Source: Dokdonella fugitiva (GTDB lineage Bacteria; Pseudomonadota; Gammaproteobacteria; Xanthomonadales; Rhodanobacteraceae). Taken from it: a stretch of 64,000 nt of DNA. The notes under the pieces are model-generated. The model was not told where the DNA came from, made no database searches, and saw only the letters and a list, made by a program, of their open reading frames with translations. Below are positions 9,242 to 17,728 of this stretch, one piece after another. The stretch covers positions 582,252 to 646,251 of the forward strand of contig NZ_SLWQ01000001.1 of NCBI RefSeq assembly GCF_004342425.1, in the 5' to 3' direction. A program made the translations under genes and the position numbers. How positions within the stretch are numbered: position 1 is the stretch's first letter; every line of letters starts with the position of its first letter.

Positions 9242-10651
9242 TCAGATCGCGTAGTACATCTGGTACTCGAGCGGATGCGTCGCCGCACGGAAGCGCGTGA
9301 CCTCCTGCATCTTGAGTTCGATGTACGCGTCGATGAGGTCGTCGCTGAATACGCCGCCGGCCTTGAGGAAGCCGCGATCCTTGTCGAGTGCCTCGAGCGC
9401 CATGTCGAGCGAGTGGCACACCGTCGGGATGTTCTTCTCTTCCTCCGGCGGCAGGTCGTACAGGTCCTTGTCGGCCGGCGCGCCCGGGTCGATCTTGTTG
9501 AGGATCCCGTCGAGGCCGGCCATCATCAGGGCGGTGAACGTGAGGTAGCCCGACTGCATCGGATCGGGGAAGCGCACCTCGATGCGGCGAGCCTTCGGGC
9601 TGTGCACGAACGGGATGCGGCAGCTCGCCGAGCGGTTGCGCGCCGAGTAGGCGAGCATCACCGGCGCCTCGAAATGCGGCACGAGGCGCTTGTAGCTGTT
9701 GGTGGTCGCATTGGCGAACGCATTGATCGCGCGCGCGTGCTTGAAGATGCCGCCGATGTAATACAGCGCGGTCTGCGACAGGCCGCCGTAAAGGTCGCCC
9801 GCGAACAGGTTCTGGCCGCCCTTGGACAGCGACTGGTGGACGTGCATGCCCGATCCGTTGTCACCGACGATCGGCTTGGGCATGAAGGTAACGGTCTTGC
9901 CGTTCTGGTGCGCGACGTTCTTGATGACGTACTTCATCGCCATCAGCTCGTCGGCCTTGCGCACGAGCGTGTTGAAGCGCGTGCCGATCTCGCACTGGCC
10001 CGCGGTGGCCACTTCGTGGTGGTGCACCTCGACCGTCATGCCGATCTGCTCGAGCACCTTGCACATCTCGCTGCGCAGGTCCTGGAGCGAATCGGCCGGC
10101 GGCACCGGGAAGTAACCGCCCTTCACGCCCGGCCGGTAGCCGCTGTTGGCGCCATCAAGCTTGGCCGACGACGACCAGTGGCCTTCCTCCGATTCGATCT
10201 CGAAGAAGGTCTTGTGCATGTCGTTCTGCCAGCGCACGCCGTCGAACACGAAGAACTCGGGTTCGGGGCCGAAGAACGCGGTGTCGGCGATGCCGGTCGA
10301 CTTGAGGAACGCCTCGGCGCGCTTGGCGACCGAACGCGGGTCGCGCGAGTACGCCTGCATCGTGCTCGGCTCCAGCACGTCGCACTGCAGGACCAGCGTC
10401 TTGTCGGCCATGAACGGGTCGATGAACGCCGCGTCGGCGTCGGGCAGCAGCACCATGTCCGACTCGTTGATGCCCTTCCAGCCGGCGATCGACGAGCCGT
10501 CGAACATCTTGCCGTCCTCGAACAGCGCTTCGTCGACCGAATGCGCGGGGAAGGTCACGTGGTGCTGCTTGCCGAGCATGTCGGCGAAGCGCAGGTCGAC
10601 GAACTCGACCTCGTGATCCTTGATCATCTTGAGCACGTTCTGGGCAGGCAT
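9242..10651 (-). CDS. glnA: Glutamine synthetase, type I
   Basis: 469 residues, exactly the usual length of GlnA-I. It has the N-terminal beta-grasp D-L-R-F-A-D, the catalytic [16 protein letters not shown], the R-I-P block and the adenylylation loop with Tyr in K-D-L-Y-D-L-P-P-E, so it should be controlled by GlnE. It makes glutamine from glutamate, ammonia and ATP. The start MPAQNV lies just downstream of a sigma-54 promoter (10688-10703); longer in-frame starts would run through that promoter and the NtrC sites. Confidence 0.97.
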   Translation of the reverse strand: MPAQNVLKMIKDHEVEFVDLRFADMLGKQHHVTFPAHSVDEALFEDGKMFDGSSIAGWKGINESDMVLLPDADAAFIDPFMADKTLVLQCDVLEPSTMQAYSRDPRSVAKRAEAFLKSTGIADTAFFGPEPEFFVFDGVRWQNDMHKTFFEIESEEGHWSSSAKLDGANSGYRPGVKGGYFPVPPADSLQDLRSEMCKVLEQIGMTVEVHHHEVATAGQCEIGTRFNTLVRKADELMAMKYVIKNVAHQNGKTVTFMPKPIVGDNGSGMHVHQSLSKGGQNLFAGDLYGGLSQTALYYIGGIFKHARAINAFANATTNSYKRLVPHFEAPVMLAYSARNRSASCRIPFVHSPKARRIEVRFPDPMQSGYLTFTALMMAGLDGILNKIDPGAPADKDLYDLPPEEEKNIPTVCHSLDMALEALDKDRGFLKAGGVFSDDLIDAYIELKMQEVTRFRAATHPLEYQMYYAI

Positions 10652-10687
10652 GGCGAAGCCTCGGCAAGGAAAGGGACGGCCAGTTAC

Positions 10688-10703
10688 AGCAACGGTCGTG
10701 CCA
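10688..10703 (-). promoter_or_regulatory. Sigma-54 promoter of glnA
   Basis: The minus strand reads TGGCACGACCGTTGCT, matching the sigma-54 -24/-12 consensus TGGCACG-N4-TTGCW throughout. The transcript should start near 10676, giving a ~25-nt leader before the glnA ATG at 10651. Confidence 0.9.
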
Positions 10704-10755
10704 ACGGGCTGGACGCTGCCCTGACGGGCGTTTCCCGCCCAAGGAGACCCACTTT

Positions 10756-10772
10756 CGCACCACGGTGGTGCA
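10756..10772 (-). promoter_or_regulatory. NtrC enhancer site 1 of glnA
   Basis: CGCACCACGGTGGTGCA is a perfect 15-bp dyad (GCACCA-CGG-TGGTGC) and a full match to the NtrC core. It is centred about 88 bp upstream of the predicted glnA start point, a normal enhancer distance. Confidence 0.88.
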
Positions 10773-10787
10773 TATTGCGCCCGTGTT

Positions 10788-10804
10788 CGCGCCATGGTGG
10801 AGCA
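10788..10804 (-). promoter_or_regulatory. NtrC enhancer site 2 of glnA, weaker
   Basis: CGCGCCATGGTGGAGCA matches the NtrC dyad with two core mismatches. Its centre is 32 bp from site 1, three helical turns, the same spacing known for the paired NtrC sites at enteric glnA. Confidence 0.65.
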
Positions 10805-10851
10805 TCGCGCACGCCGTACAATCCGCGCTTCCTACCCTGCCCGGCCGTCCC

Positions 10852-11634
10852 TTGAGCGACTTCGTCAGCCCCTTCCTGCTCGGCCTCATCGAAGGCATCA
10901 CCGAGTTCCTGCCGATCTCCAGCACCGGACACCTGCTCGTCGCCGAGCACTGGCTCGGCGCGCGCTCGGACCTGTTCAACGTGGTGATCCAGGCCGGCGC
11001 GATCCTCGCCGTCGTGCTGATCTATCGGGAGCGCCTCTGGCGCCTCGCCCGCGGCCTCGGGGACCCGGTGCAGCGCGACTACGTGCTCAAGCTCGGCGCC
11101 GCGTTCCTCATCACCGCGGCGCTCGGTTTCGCCGCGACGCAACTCGGCTTCAAGTTGCCCGAGTCGGTCGCGCCCGTCGCCTGGGCGCTCGTGCTCGGCG
11201 GCGTCTGGATGCTTGCCGCGGAGTGGCTCGCGGCGCGCCGGCCCGAGCGCAGCACGATCACCTGGACCGTCGCGATCCTCGTCGGCCTCGCCCAGGTCGT
11301 CGCCGGCGTGTTCCCGGGCACGTCGCGTTCGGCAGCGACGATTTTCGTCGCGATGCTCGCCGGTACCGGTAACCGTGCCGCCGCGACCGAATTCGCCTTC
11401 CTCGTCGGCATTCCGACGATGTTCGCGGCGAGCGGCTACGAACTCCTGAAGACACTGAAGGCCGGCGGCGAAGTGCACGAGGACTGGGGTGCGCTCGCGC
11501 TCGCCTTCGTCGTCTCCGCGGTCACCGCGTTCGTCGCCGTGCGCTGGCTGCTTGGCTACATCCGCACGCACCGCTTCACGCCGTTCGCGGTCTACCGCAT
11601 CGCGCTCGGCCTCACGCTGCTCTTCATGGCGTGA
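10852..11634 (+). CDS. uppP: Undecaprenyl-diphosphatase UppP (BacA)
   Basis: 260 residues, polytopic. The two catalytic loops are present: E-G-I-T-E-F-L-P-I-S-S-T-G-H near the N-terminus and F-P-G-T-S-R-S-A-A-T in the C-terminal half. It dephosphorylates undecaprenyl diphosphate to recycle the peptidoglycan lipid carrier. The TTG at 10852 is preferred: it begins the conserved N-terminus (S-D-F-V-S-P-F) and lies ~30 nt after a TACAAT -10 hexamer (10817-10822). An ATG at 10765 is in frame but falls inside the glnA NtrC site and upstream of that hexamer. Divergent from glnA. Confidence 0.92.
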   Translation: MSDFVSPFLLGLIEGITEFLPISSTGHLLVAEHWLGARSDLFNVVIQAGAILAVVLIYRERLWRLARGLGDPVQRDYVLKLGAAFLITAALGFAATQLGFKLPESVAPVAWALVLGGVWMLAAEWLAARRPERSTITWTVAILVGLAQVVAGVFPGTSRSAATIFVAMLAGTGNRAAATEFAFLVGIPTMFAASGYELLKTLKAGGEVHEDWGALALAFVVSAVTAFVAVRWLLGYIRTHRFTPFAVYRIALGLTLLFMA

Positions 11635-11722
11635 AGCCGCACGCGAGGAGCGGCGCGGACGCCGTCAGCCGGAAGTTGCTCTCCACGACATCGTTCTCGA
11701 AGAACTACGGCGGCGCTTCGCC

Positions 11723-13036
11723 TCAAAGCCCCGCGGCGCGGTTGAAGTCGCCGATGCCGCTGATCAGCGCGGTGATCGCCTCGCGCTCGATCTCGTCGAG
11801 ATGCGGATTCCACGCGTCGAGCAGCATCACGACGCGGGTGGCGTCGCTGCGGTTCCAGGCCTCGTGCTCGAACGTGTCGTCGAAGCTGAAGCAGCGGCCC
11901 TCCTGCCAGCGCAGCACCTGCCCGGCGACGGCCAGCGCGAGGTCGCCCTCGGGCACCACCAGCGGCAGGTGCGTGACGACGCGCGTGTTGGTCACGCCGT
12001 GGTGCGGCAGGATGTGCGAGCCCGCGGTGAGCACGGAGAAGCACACTTCCGGCGAATGCTCGCGGATGCGGCACAGCGGCAGCGTTTCCAGGATCGCGGT
12101 GGTGCGCGGGCAGCGGGCGGCGTTGGCATCGTTGCGCACGCCGTGGCGGAAGAAGAAGAACGCGTCCCAGACCGGCTTGTCGCGCTCGTTGCGCAGGTGC
12201 GCGGCGAGCGGCGAGGTATCGTCGAAATGGCCGAGGAACGGCTCGAAGCCGCCATCGGCGGCGTAAACGGCGCGCATCTCCTCGCCGATTACCTCGGTCT
12301 GCGCCTCGAGCGCTTCGTACCAGGGGAACAGTTCGCGCGCGAACACCGGGGTCGGCGGCAGGTCGGGCACGTAGAAGAACTTCGGCCGCTGGCGCGGATC
12401 GGGAAAGTCCGGCGCAAGCTCGCCGAGGTAGATGGCCAGGCCACGGCCCACGCGAGCGAGCGCGGCATCGCCATGGCGTTCGCGCAACGGGGTCAGCAGC
12501 GCGGCGAACAGCATGCGCCGTCCGGCCGCGACCGCGCGCATCGCATGCTTGACCAGCGGGCGCAGCGGCGCGTCGGTGGTCGCATCGCTGAGCCACAGAC
12601 CCAGTTCCTGCGCATGATTGATCGCGCCGAAGTAGGCCGGCAGCGCCTGCCCGAGGCGACCACGCGCCTCGAGCACCTCTCCCAGTCGCAGGCGGGCGAC
12701 GTAGGACCGCGGCGCGATGCGCACGGCTTCGGCGAGGGCCGCCTGCGCTTCCTCGAGGCGACCGCGTTCGCGGTGCAGGACGCCGAGGTTGGTGAGCGTC
12801 GTCGTGTCGGCGGGATGCTCGGCCTGCGCGCGGCCGAGCAGCTCGAGGGCCGCGTCGGCCTGGCCGCGCCCGTGCGCGCAGATCGCGAGGAAATTCAGCG
12901 CATCGGCGTCGTCGGGCTGATCGCGCAGCAGCTCGCCGAACGCGCGCTCGGCTTCGGCGACGCGCCCCTGCGCGACCAGTGCGAGCGCAGCGGCGCGCCG
13001 TTCGTCGGCGGCCGTGGATGCCGGAGTCGTGTTCAT
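11723..13036 (-). CDS. TPR protein with C-terminal aspartyl/asparaginyl beta-hydroxylase domain
   Basis: 437 residues. About three tetratricopeptide repeats (residues ~10-130) carry L-N-F-L-A-I-C-A-H-G-R-G and L-T-N-L-G-V-L-H-R-E-R-G. A linker follows, then an Asp/Asn beta-hydroxylase domain (~225-430). This has the substrate/2OG block H-S-P-E-V-C-F-S-V-L, the iron-ligand histidine in L-P-H-H-G-V-T-N, a mid-domain L-R-W-Q-E-G-R-C-F-S-F-D-D-T-F-E-H-E and R-V-V-M-L-L-D. Bacterial relatives include LpxO-type lipid A hydroxylases and TPR-fused hydroxylases. The substrate is not evident. It converges on uppP; its neighbours to the right are a PEBP-like gene and another TPR enzyme. Confidence 0.82.
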   Translation of the reverse strand: MNTTPASTAADERRAAALALVAQGRVAEAERAFGELLRDQPDDADALNFLAICAHGRGQADAALELLGRAQAEHPADTTTLTNLGVLHRERGRLEEAQAALAEAVRIAPRSYVARLRLGEVLEARGRLGQALPAYFGAINHAQELGLWLSDATTDAPLRPLVKHAMRAVAAGRRMLFAALLTPLRERHGDAALARVGRGLAIYLGELAPDFPDPRQRPKFFYVPDLPPTPVFARELFPWYEALEAQTEVIGEEMRAVYAADGGFEPFLGHFDDTSPLAAHLRNERDKPVWDAFFFFRHGVRNDANAARCPRTTAILETLPLCRIREHSPEVCFSVLTAGSHILPHHGVTNTRVVTHLPLVVPEGDLALAVAGQVLRWQEGRCFSFDDTFEHEAWNRSDATRVVMLLDAWNPHLDEIEREAITALISGIGDFNRAAGL

Positions 13037-13112
13037 GTGTCGTGCCCTGCGCGGAAACCGCACATGCTAGCAGCGCCAGCGCGTGCCGCGACCGGCTTCG
13101 CCCTGCGCGGCC

Positions 13113-13745
13113 TCAGCGGCGCAGCGCAATGGCGAGGGTGTAGGTGCCGGTCAGCCCGGCCTCGTCGAGCACGTGGCCGGCCATCGCCTCGCGCAGCTGC
13201 GCGAGCGAGAACCCGGCCTGCACGCCGAGCCTGTCGACGTCGAGTGCGTGGATGCGGAAATGGTAGTGATGCACGCGCTCGTCGTTCCACGGCGGGCACG
13301 GCCCGTCGTAGCCGAGGTAGTCGCCCGCCATCGCCGCGTCACCGGCGAACCAGCCGGTGTAGTCGTTGATGCCCTGGCACGAACCGGCGGGCCCCGGCGG
13401 CGTGCGCTTGCCGTGCGCGACGACGCCCTCGCCGCAGCTGCCGCGCGCGAGCTCGCGGCAGTCGGCCGGGATGTCGGCGATCAGCCAGTGCACGAAATCC
13501 GTGCGCGGCAGCGAGGCGGGCACGCGTCGTCCGGGCTGGTTGACGTCGTCGCCCCGGGTCGGCACGTCGCTGTCGATGCACGTGATCACGAACGAGCGCG
13601 CACCTTCCGGCACCTGGTCCCAGGCGAGGTGCGGGCTGCGGTTCGCCGACGGCACGCACGGCGCGTCGGCGGTGCCGGGACGGCCGAATGCGCAATCGTC
13701 CGGAATCGGCTGCATGTCGCGGAAATCGTCGCTGCGGATACGCAC
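13113..13745 (-). CDS. YbhB/YbcL-type phosphatidylethanolamine-binding-like protein
   Basis: 210 residues. The PEBP core is visible: S-P-H-L-A-W-D-Q-V-P, F-V-I-T-C-I-D-S-D-V-P (the D-P-D-x-P equivalent), F-V-H-W-L-I-A-D-I-P, G-I-N-D-Y-T-G-W and Y-D-G-P-C-P-P with the late H-H-Y-H-F. No signal peptide is seen. The GTG at 13745 is chosen because a GGAGGT site lies 8 nt upstream; an ATG 10 codons downstream is the alternative. The role of bacterial PEBP proteins is not known. Confidence 0.82.
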   Translation of the reverse strand: MRIRSDDFRDMQPIPDDCAFGRPGTADAPCVPSANRSPHLAWDQVPEGARSFVITCIDSDVPTRGDDVNQPGRRVPASLPRTDFVHWLIADIPADCRELARGSCGEGVVAHGKRTPPGPAGSCQGINDYTGWFAGDAAMAGDYLGYDGPCPPWNDERVHHYHFRIHALDVDRLGVQAGFSLAQLREAMAGHVLDEAGLTGTYTLAIALRR

Positions 13746-13823
13746 GGGTGGCACCTCCTGCCCGCAGTATCGCGCAGCGCGGCGCACGCACAACAGTCGT
13801 GCGCGTACGTATGCGCCCGCCGT

Positions 13824-15902
13824 TCAGCCGGCGACGAGTTTGCCGAACGGGCCCGCGAGCGCGTCGCCGTAGCGTTGCCAATGCCCTGCCTGGAAGCGCA
13901 CCGGCAAGCCGCCGAGGCTGCGCATCATCGCGGCGAACTGGTGGCCCGGCTCGAGCGCATCGAGGCCGAGGAAACGCGCGAGCGCATCGCCGGCGCCGGC
14001 CGGATCGTCGAGCAGCGCATCCGCGGCGACGACGAGGCGGCGCGGGTCGTCGAGTGCCACGCCGTGCTGCAGGTGGCGGCGCGCGCGCACCAGCCATTCG
14101 GCGGCGCCGTCGACGTCGCTGCACGGAAAGCCGCGCGCCCAGCCGAACGCGAGCCAGTTGAGCAGCGCGTCGCGCGGATCACGTTCGACCACGATGATGC
14201 GCGCGCCCGGCATGACCCGGCGCACGAGCGCGAGCAGGTGCGCGTCCCAGCGCGGCAACCAGTCGACCACCGGGCGATCGAGCGCGACTCCGCCCGCGCG
14301 CAGCGGCGCGAGCCATCGCTCGCGCAACGCCTCGCGTGCGGCCGCGTCGAGTTCGCCGCAGTAGTGCTGGAAGCGCGGCTGGCTGAAATGGTCCACGCGC
14401 GCGGCGGGGCCGATGCGGTCGCGCAGCACGGTCAGGCCCGGCTGGTCGGCGAGCAGCGCGGCCACGCGCTCGACGCCGCTGCCGGGGGTGCCGAGCAGCA
14501 GTACCGGTGCCTGCGCCCACGGCGCCTGCGTCGGTTCGGCGAGCGCGGCGTCGAGCTGCGGGTGCGGATCGGCGAGCGCGGGCACCGCGACGGGCGCGCC
14601 GCGCTGTGCCTCGGCGAAGCAGCGCACCGCCTCGGCCGCGTCGCCGGCGCGATCGTGCAGGCGGCCGAGGTAGTTCCAGCGCAGGCGCGCCTGGCCGTCG
14701 GTGAGATCGCCCTTTTCGAGCGCGTCGAGCATCGCGCGGGCACCGTCGGCATCGCCCTCACGCAGGCGCGCGCGGGCGCGCACGAGGCGCATCTCGGCAT
14801 CCTCGCGCGCGGCGAGCACGATGCCCGCGTGCGCTTCGGCGGCGTCGAGTTCGCCGAGGTATTCGGCGAGCAGCGCGAGCCGGTTGCGCGCGAGCAGGTC
14901 GGCCGGATTGCGCTCGAGCATCTCCTTCCATACCGCGGCCGCGTCCGGCAGCCGTCCGGAGAGGCTGAGCAGGTCGGCGCGCGCGGCACGCACGTCGTCG
15001 TCGGGCGCCATCGCGAGGCAGGCGTCGTACGCCTCGATCGCCTCGTCGACGCGACCGAGCCGCGCCAGCGACCAGGCCAGCGCGCGCGCCGGCATCGGCA
15101 GCGCCGGATCGATCGCCAGCGCGGCGCGATACGACGCGACCGCGTCCTCGTAGCGGCCCTCGGCGCGCGCGACGTCGGCGAGGCCGACCTGCGCGGCGAC
15201 TTCGAAGCCCGGCACGCCGAGCAATTCATGGTACTGCGCGTCGGCCTCGCCGCGGCGACCGGCCTTGAGCAGCACCGAGCCGAGCCACGGCCGCACCTGG
15301 TGCAGGTCGGGCTTGATGCGCAGCGCGTTGCGGAACGCCTGCTCGGCGAACGCGGGCGTGTCGCGGCGCGCGAACGCCTGGCCGAGCATGAACTGGATCA
15401 TCGCGTCGTTCGGCGCGAGGTCGGCGGCACGCCCGAGATGGCGCAGCGCCGCGTCGAGGTCGCCGCGTTCGAGCAGCAGGCCACCGAGGCCGGCGAGCGC
15501 ATGTGGCTCCTCGCCGTTGCGCAGCGCGGTGCGGAAGTGCTGTTCGGCGACCGCCTGCTCGCCGCGCATGAGCGCGAGCTGGCCCAGGCCCGCGTGCGCG
15601 CCGGCGAGGTTCGGGTCGAGCGCGAGCGCGGCATGGAAACCCCGTCGCGCCGCTTCATGGTCACCCTCGCGGAAGCTCATCGAAGCGAGCGTGAGTTCGA
15701 TGCCGGCGTCTTCGGGCGCGAGTGCGTGCGCACGCTGGAGCAGCGTGCTGCCTTCGGGCGTGTCGCCGAGCTGGTAGCGCAGCATGCCGAGCAGGTGCAG
15801 CGCTTCGACGTCGTCGGGTTGCTCGGCGAGCCTCGCGCGATAGCCCTTCTCGGCTTCGTCGAAGCGGCCCTGGCGATGCAGGTCGATGGCGTCTTTGAGC
15901 AT
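13824..15902 (-). CDS. TPR protein with C-terminal sulfotransferase domain
   Basis: 692 residues. A long N-terminal solenoid of tetratricopeptide repeats (~1-440) is followed by a sulfotransferase-like domain (~470-690). The domain starts with V-L-L-L-G-T-P-G-S-G-V-E-R (5'-phosphosulfate loop, G-x-P-R/G-S-G type) and has the 3'-phosphate-binding segment I-I-V-V-E-R-D-P-R-D-A-L-L-N. Relatives are protein-tyrosine or glycan sulfotransferases; the acceptor is unknown. The start MLKDAIDLHRQG begins the first TPR; earlier in-frame codons are Arg/Pro-rich and unconvincing. It is the second TPR-enzyme fusion within 4 kb. Confidence 0.8.
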   Translation of the reverse strand: MLKDAIDLHRQGRFDEAEKGYRARLAEQPDDVEALHLLGMLRYQLGDTPEGSTLLQRAHALAPEDAGIELTLASMSFREGDHEAARRGFHAALALDPNLAGAHAGLGQLALMRGEQAVAEQHFRTALRNGEEPHALAGLGGLLLERGDLDAALRHLGRAADLAPNDAMIQFMLGQAFARRDTPAFAEQAFRNALRIKPDLHQVRPWLGSVLLKAGRRGEADAQYHELLGVPGFEVAAQVGLADVARAEGRYEDAVASYRAALAIDPALPMPARALAWSLARLGRVDEAIEAYDACLAMAPDDDVRAARADLLSLSGRLPDAAAVWKEMLERNPADLLARNRLALLAEYLGELDAAEAHAGIVLAAREDAEMRLVRARARLREGDADGARAMLDALEKGDLTDGQARLRWNYLGRLHDRAGDAAEAVRCFAEAQRGAPVAVPALADPHPQLDAALAEPTQAPWAQAPVLLLGTPGSGVERVAALLADQPGLTVLRDRIGPAARVDHFSQPRFQHYCGELDAAAREALRERWLAPLRAGGVALDRPVVDWLPRWDAHLLALVRRVMPGARIIVVERDPRDALLNWLAFGWARGFPCSDVDGAAEWLVRARRHLQHGVALDDPRRLVVAADALLDDPAGAGDALARFLGLDALEPGHQFAAMMRSLGGLPVRFQAGHWQRYGDALAGPFGKLVAG

Positions 15903-16018
15903 GCGTGCGTCGTTCGCGTGGAGGTGTGGAATGCGCGTGCGGGCACGCGCCGGACCGCCGATTATGCCGCATCCGGCCATGCTAGGCTTTCGCGCCTTGG
16001 ATCCCCAGCGCGACCACC

Positions 16019-17515
16019 GTGAGCCGCAACCAGGACCTCTCCACCCTGCTCAGGGCCCGCACGCCGCTGCTGCTGGTCGATTCCGCCGACGAAAACGGCG
16101 TGATCGAGGGCTTCCGCCACGCGATCGCGCAGTGCCTGCGGCCGTTCTGGCGCTGGAGCATCACCGGCGGCCTCGAGCGGCTCGACCTCGATCTCGACGA
16201 CGACGGGGACGAATCGATGCGCGAGGCGCCCGACGCGAGCATGAGCCTGCAGGCGATCAAGCGCACGCCGGTCGCGGGCGTCTACCTGCTGCTCGATTTC
16301 CAGCCGTACCTGCGCTACCCGATGACCTTGCGCCTGCTGCGCGAGATCGTGCAGCGGCAGGAGTCGGCCGAACACACGCTCGTGCTCGTCGGCGCCGGGA
16401 TCGAACTGCCCGGCGAGCTGGCGGCGGTCGCGACGCGCTTCGAGTTCGCGCTGCCCGACAAGGAAGCGCTCGCCGCGATGCTGCGCGAGGAGGCGTTCCG
16501 TTACTCGCGCGACCACGGCGGGCGGCGCGTCGAAGTGGACGCCGAGGCCGCGCGCGCGATCGTGCGCAACCTCGTCGGCCTCGCCCTCGAGGACGCGCGC
16601 CGCATCGCACGCAAGCTCATCTACGACGACGGCGCGATCACCGCGGCCGACCTGCCCGAACTCGCGCGCGCCAAGCACGCGCTGCTCGACCGCAACGGCC
16701 TGCTGCATTTCGAGTACGAGACGGCGCAGTTCGCCAACGTCGGCGGGCTCGCCCGGCTCAAGCAGTGGATCGCCCAGCGCCGCGCGGCGTTCCTCGGCGA
16801 GAAGCAGACGGTCAGGCTGGACCCGCCCAAGGGCGTGCTGCTGCTCGGCGTGCAGGGATGCGGCAAGAGCCTCGCTGCCAAGGCTACCGCGGGCGGCTTC
16901 GGCGTGCCGCTCGTGCGCCTCGACTTCGGCACGCTCTACAACAAGTACCACGGCGAAACCGAGCGCAACCTGCGCGAGGCGCTCAGGAGCGCCGAGCTGC
17001 TCGCGCCGTGCGTGCTATGGATCGACGAAATCGAGAAGGCGCTGTCGACCTCCGGCGACGATGGCGGCGTGTCGCGTCGCGTGCTCGGCTACCTGCTCAC
17101 CTGGATGGCCGAACGCAAGGCGCCGGTGTTCCTCGTCGCGACCGCGAACGAGGTGCACCAGCTTCCGGCCGAGCTGCTGCGCAAGGGCCGCTTCGACGAG
17201 ACGTTCTTCGTCGACCTGCCCGACGCGCCGACGCGCGTGGACGTCTTCCGCCTGCACCTCGCGCAGCGCAGCCTCGATCCGGCGGCGTTCGACCTCGACG
17301 CACTCGCCGCGGCGAGCGACGGCTACTCGGGAGCCGAGATCGAACAGATCGTCGTCGCCGCGCTGTACGCCGCCGCGGCCGCGAAACAGGACGCGCCGAC
17401 CCAGGCGCAGCTGCTCGCCGAGTGCGCGGCAACGCGGCCGTTGTCGGTGCTCATGGCGGAAAAGGTCGCCGGGCTGCGCGCGTGGGCGCGCGGCCGCACG
17501 GTGCCGGCCGGCTGA
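16019..17515 (+). CDS. Ycf46-type AAA+ ATPase
   Basis: 498 residues. The N-terminal half (~1-230) is the Ycf46-like region beginning with L-L-R-A-R-T-P-L-L-L-V-D-S. The C-terminal half is an AAA module: Walker A G-V-Q-G-C-G-K-S, Walker B V-L-W-I-D-E-I-E-K, sensor-1 V-A-T-A-N-E, an arginine-finger region L-R-K-G-R-F-D-E and sensor-2 Y-S-G-A-E-I-E. Members are widespread but of unclear function; some link to photosynthesis or CO2 control in cyanobacteria. The GTG start is the only good start at the conserved N-terminus (S-R-N-Q-D-L). A short remnant follows immediately. Confidence 0.85.
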   Translation: MSRNQDLSTLLRARTPLLLVDSADENGVIEGFRHAIAQCLRPFWRWSITGGLERLDLDLDDDGDESMREAPDASMSLQAIKRTPVAGVYLLLDFQPYLRYPMTLRLLREIVQRQESAEHTLVLVGAGIELPGELAAVATRFEFALPDKEALAAMLREEAFRYSRDHGGRRVEVDAEAARAIVRNLVGLALEDARRIARKLIYDDGAITAADLPELARAKHALLDRNGLLHFEYETAQFANVGGLARLKQWIAQRRAAFLGEKQTVRLDPPKGVLLLGVQGCGKSLAAKATAGGFGVPLVRLDFGTLYNKYHGETERNLREALRSAELLAPCVLWIDEIEKALSTSGDDGGVSRRVLGYLLTWMAERKAPVFLVATANEVHQLPAELLRKGRFDETFFVDLPDAPTRVDVFRLHLAQRSLDPAAFDLDALAAASDGYSGAEIEQIVVAALYAAAAAKQDAPTQAQLLAECAATRPLSVLMAEKVAGLRAWARGRTVPAG

Positions 17516-17728
17516 GTGCCGCGATGGAGGCGAACGCTCGGGCACGTCGTCGCGTTCCTCCCCGGCATCGGCCTGCCGCCGCGCGCGGCGATGGTCGAGG
17601 GCGACACCTTCCTGCCCGGCATCCGCATCACGCGCGGCGAACTCGTCTCCCCAAGCCCTGAGCAGCGCCGCTCCCCGCCCGCCCGTCACTCCACCGCGAG
17701 ATGTCGCTGCATGCGCCGTGCGATGTAG
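17516..17728 (+). pseudogene. Possible 5' remnant of a gene that followed the AAA ATPase
   Basis: Directly after the ATPase stop, a GTG opens a frame with a credible protein stretch (V-E-G-D-T-F-L-P-G-I-R-I-T-R-G-E-L-V, about residues 27-44) that then degrades into low-quality sequence and overlaps the 3' end of the opposite-strand yheT gene. The stretch recalls the N-terminus of small conserved proteins I associate with this ATPase, but I cannot verify the family. Treated as a truncated gene, low confidence. Confidence 0.3.

Noticed and set aside
10765..10851. ATG-initiated N-terminal extension of uppP
   Set aside because: The ATG lies inside the NtrC site and before the TACAAT hexamer. The family's N-terminus begins at the TTG at 10852.
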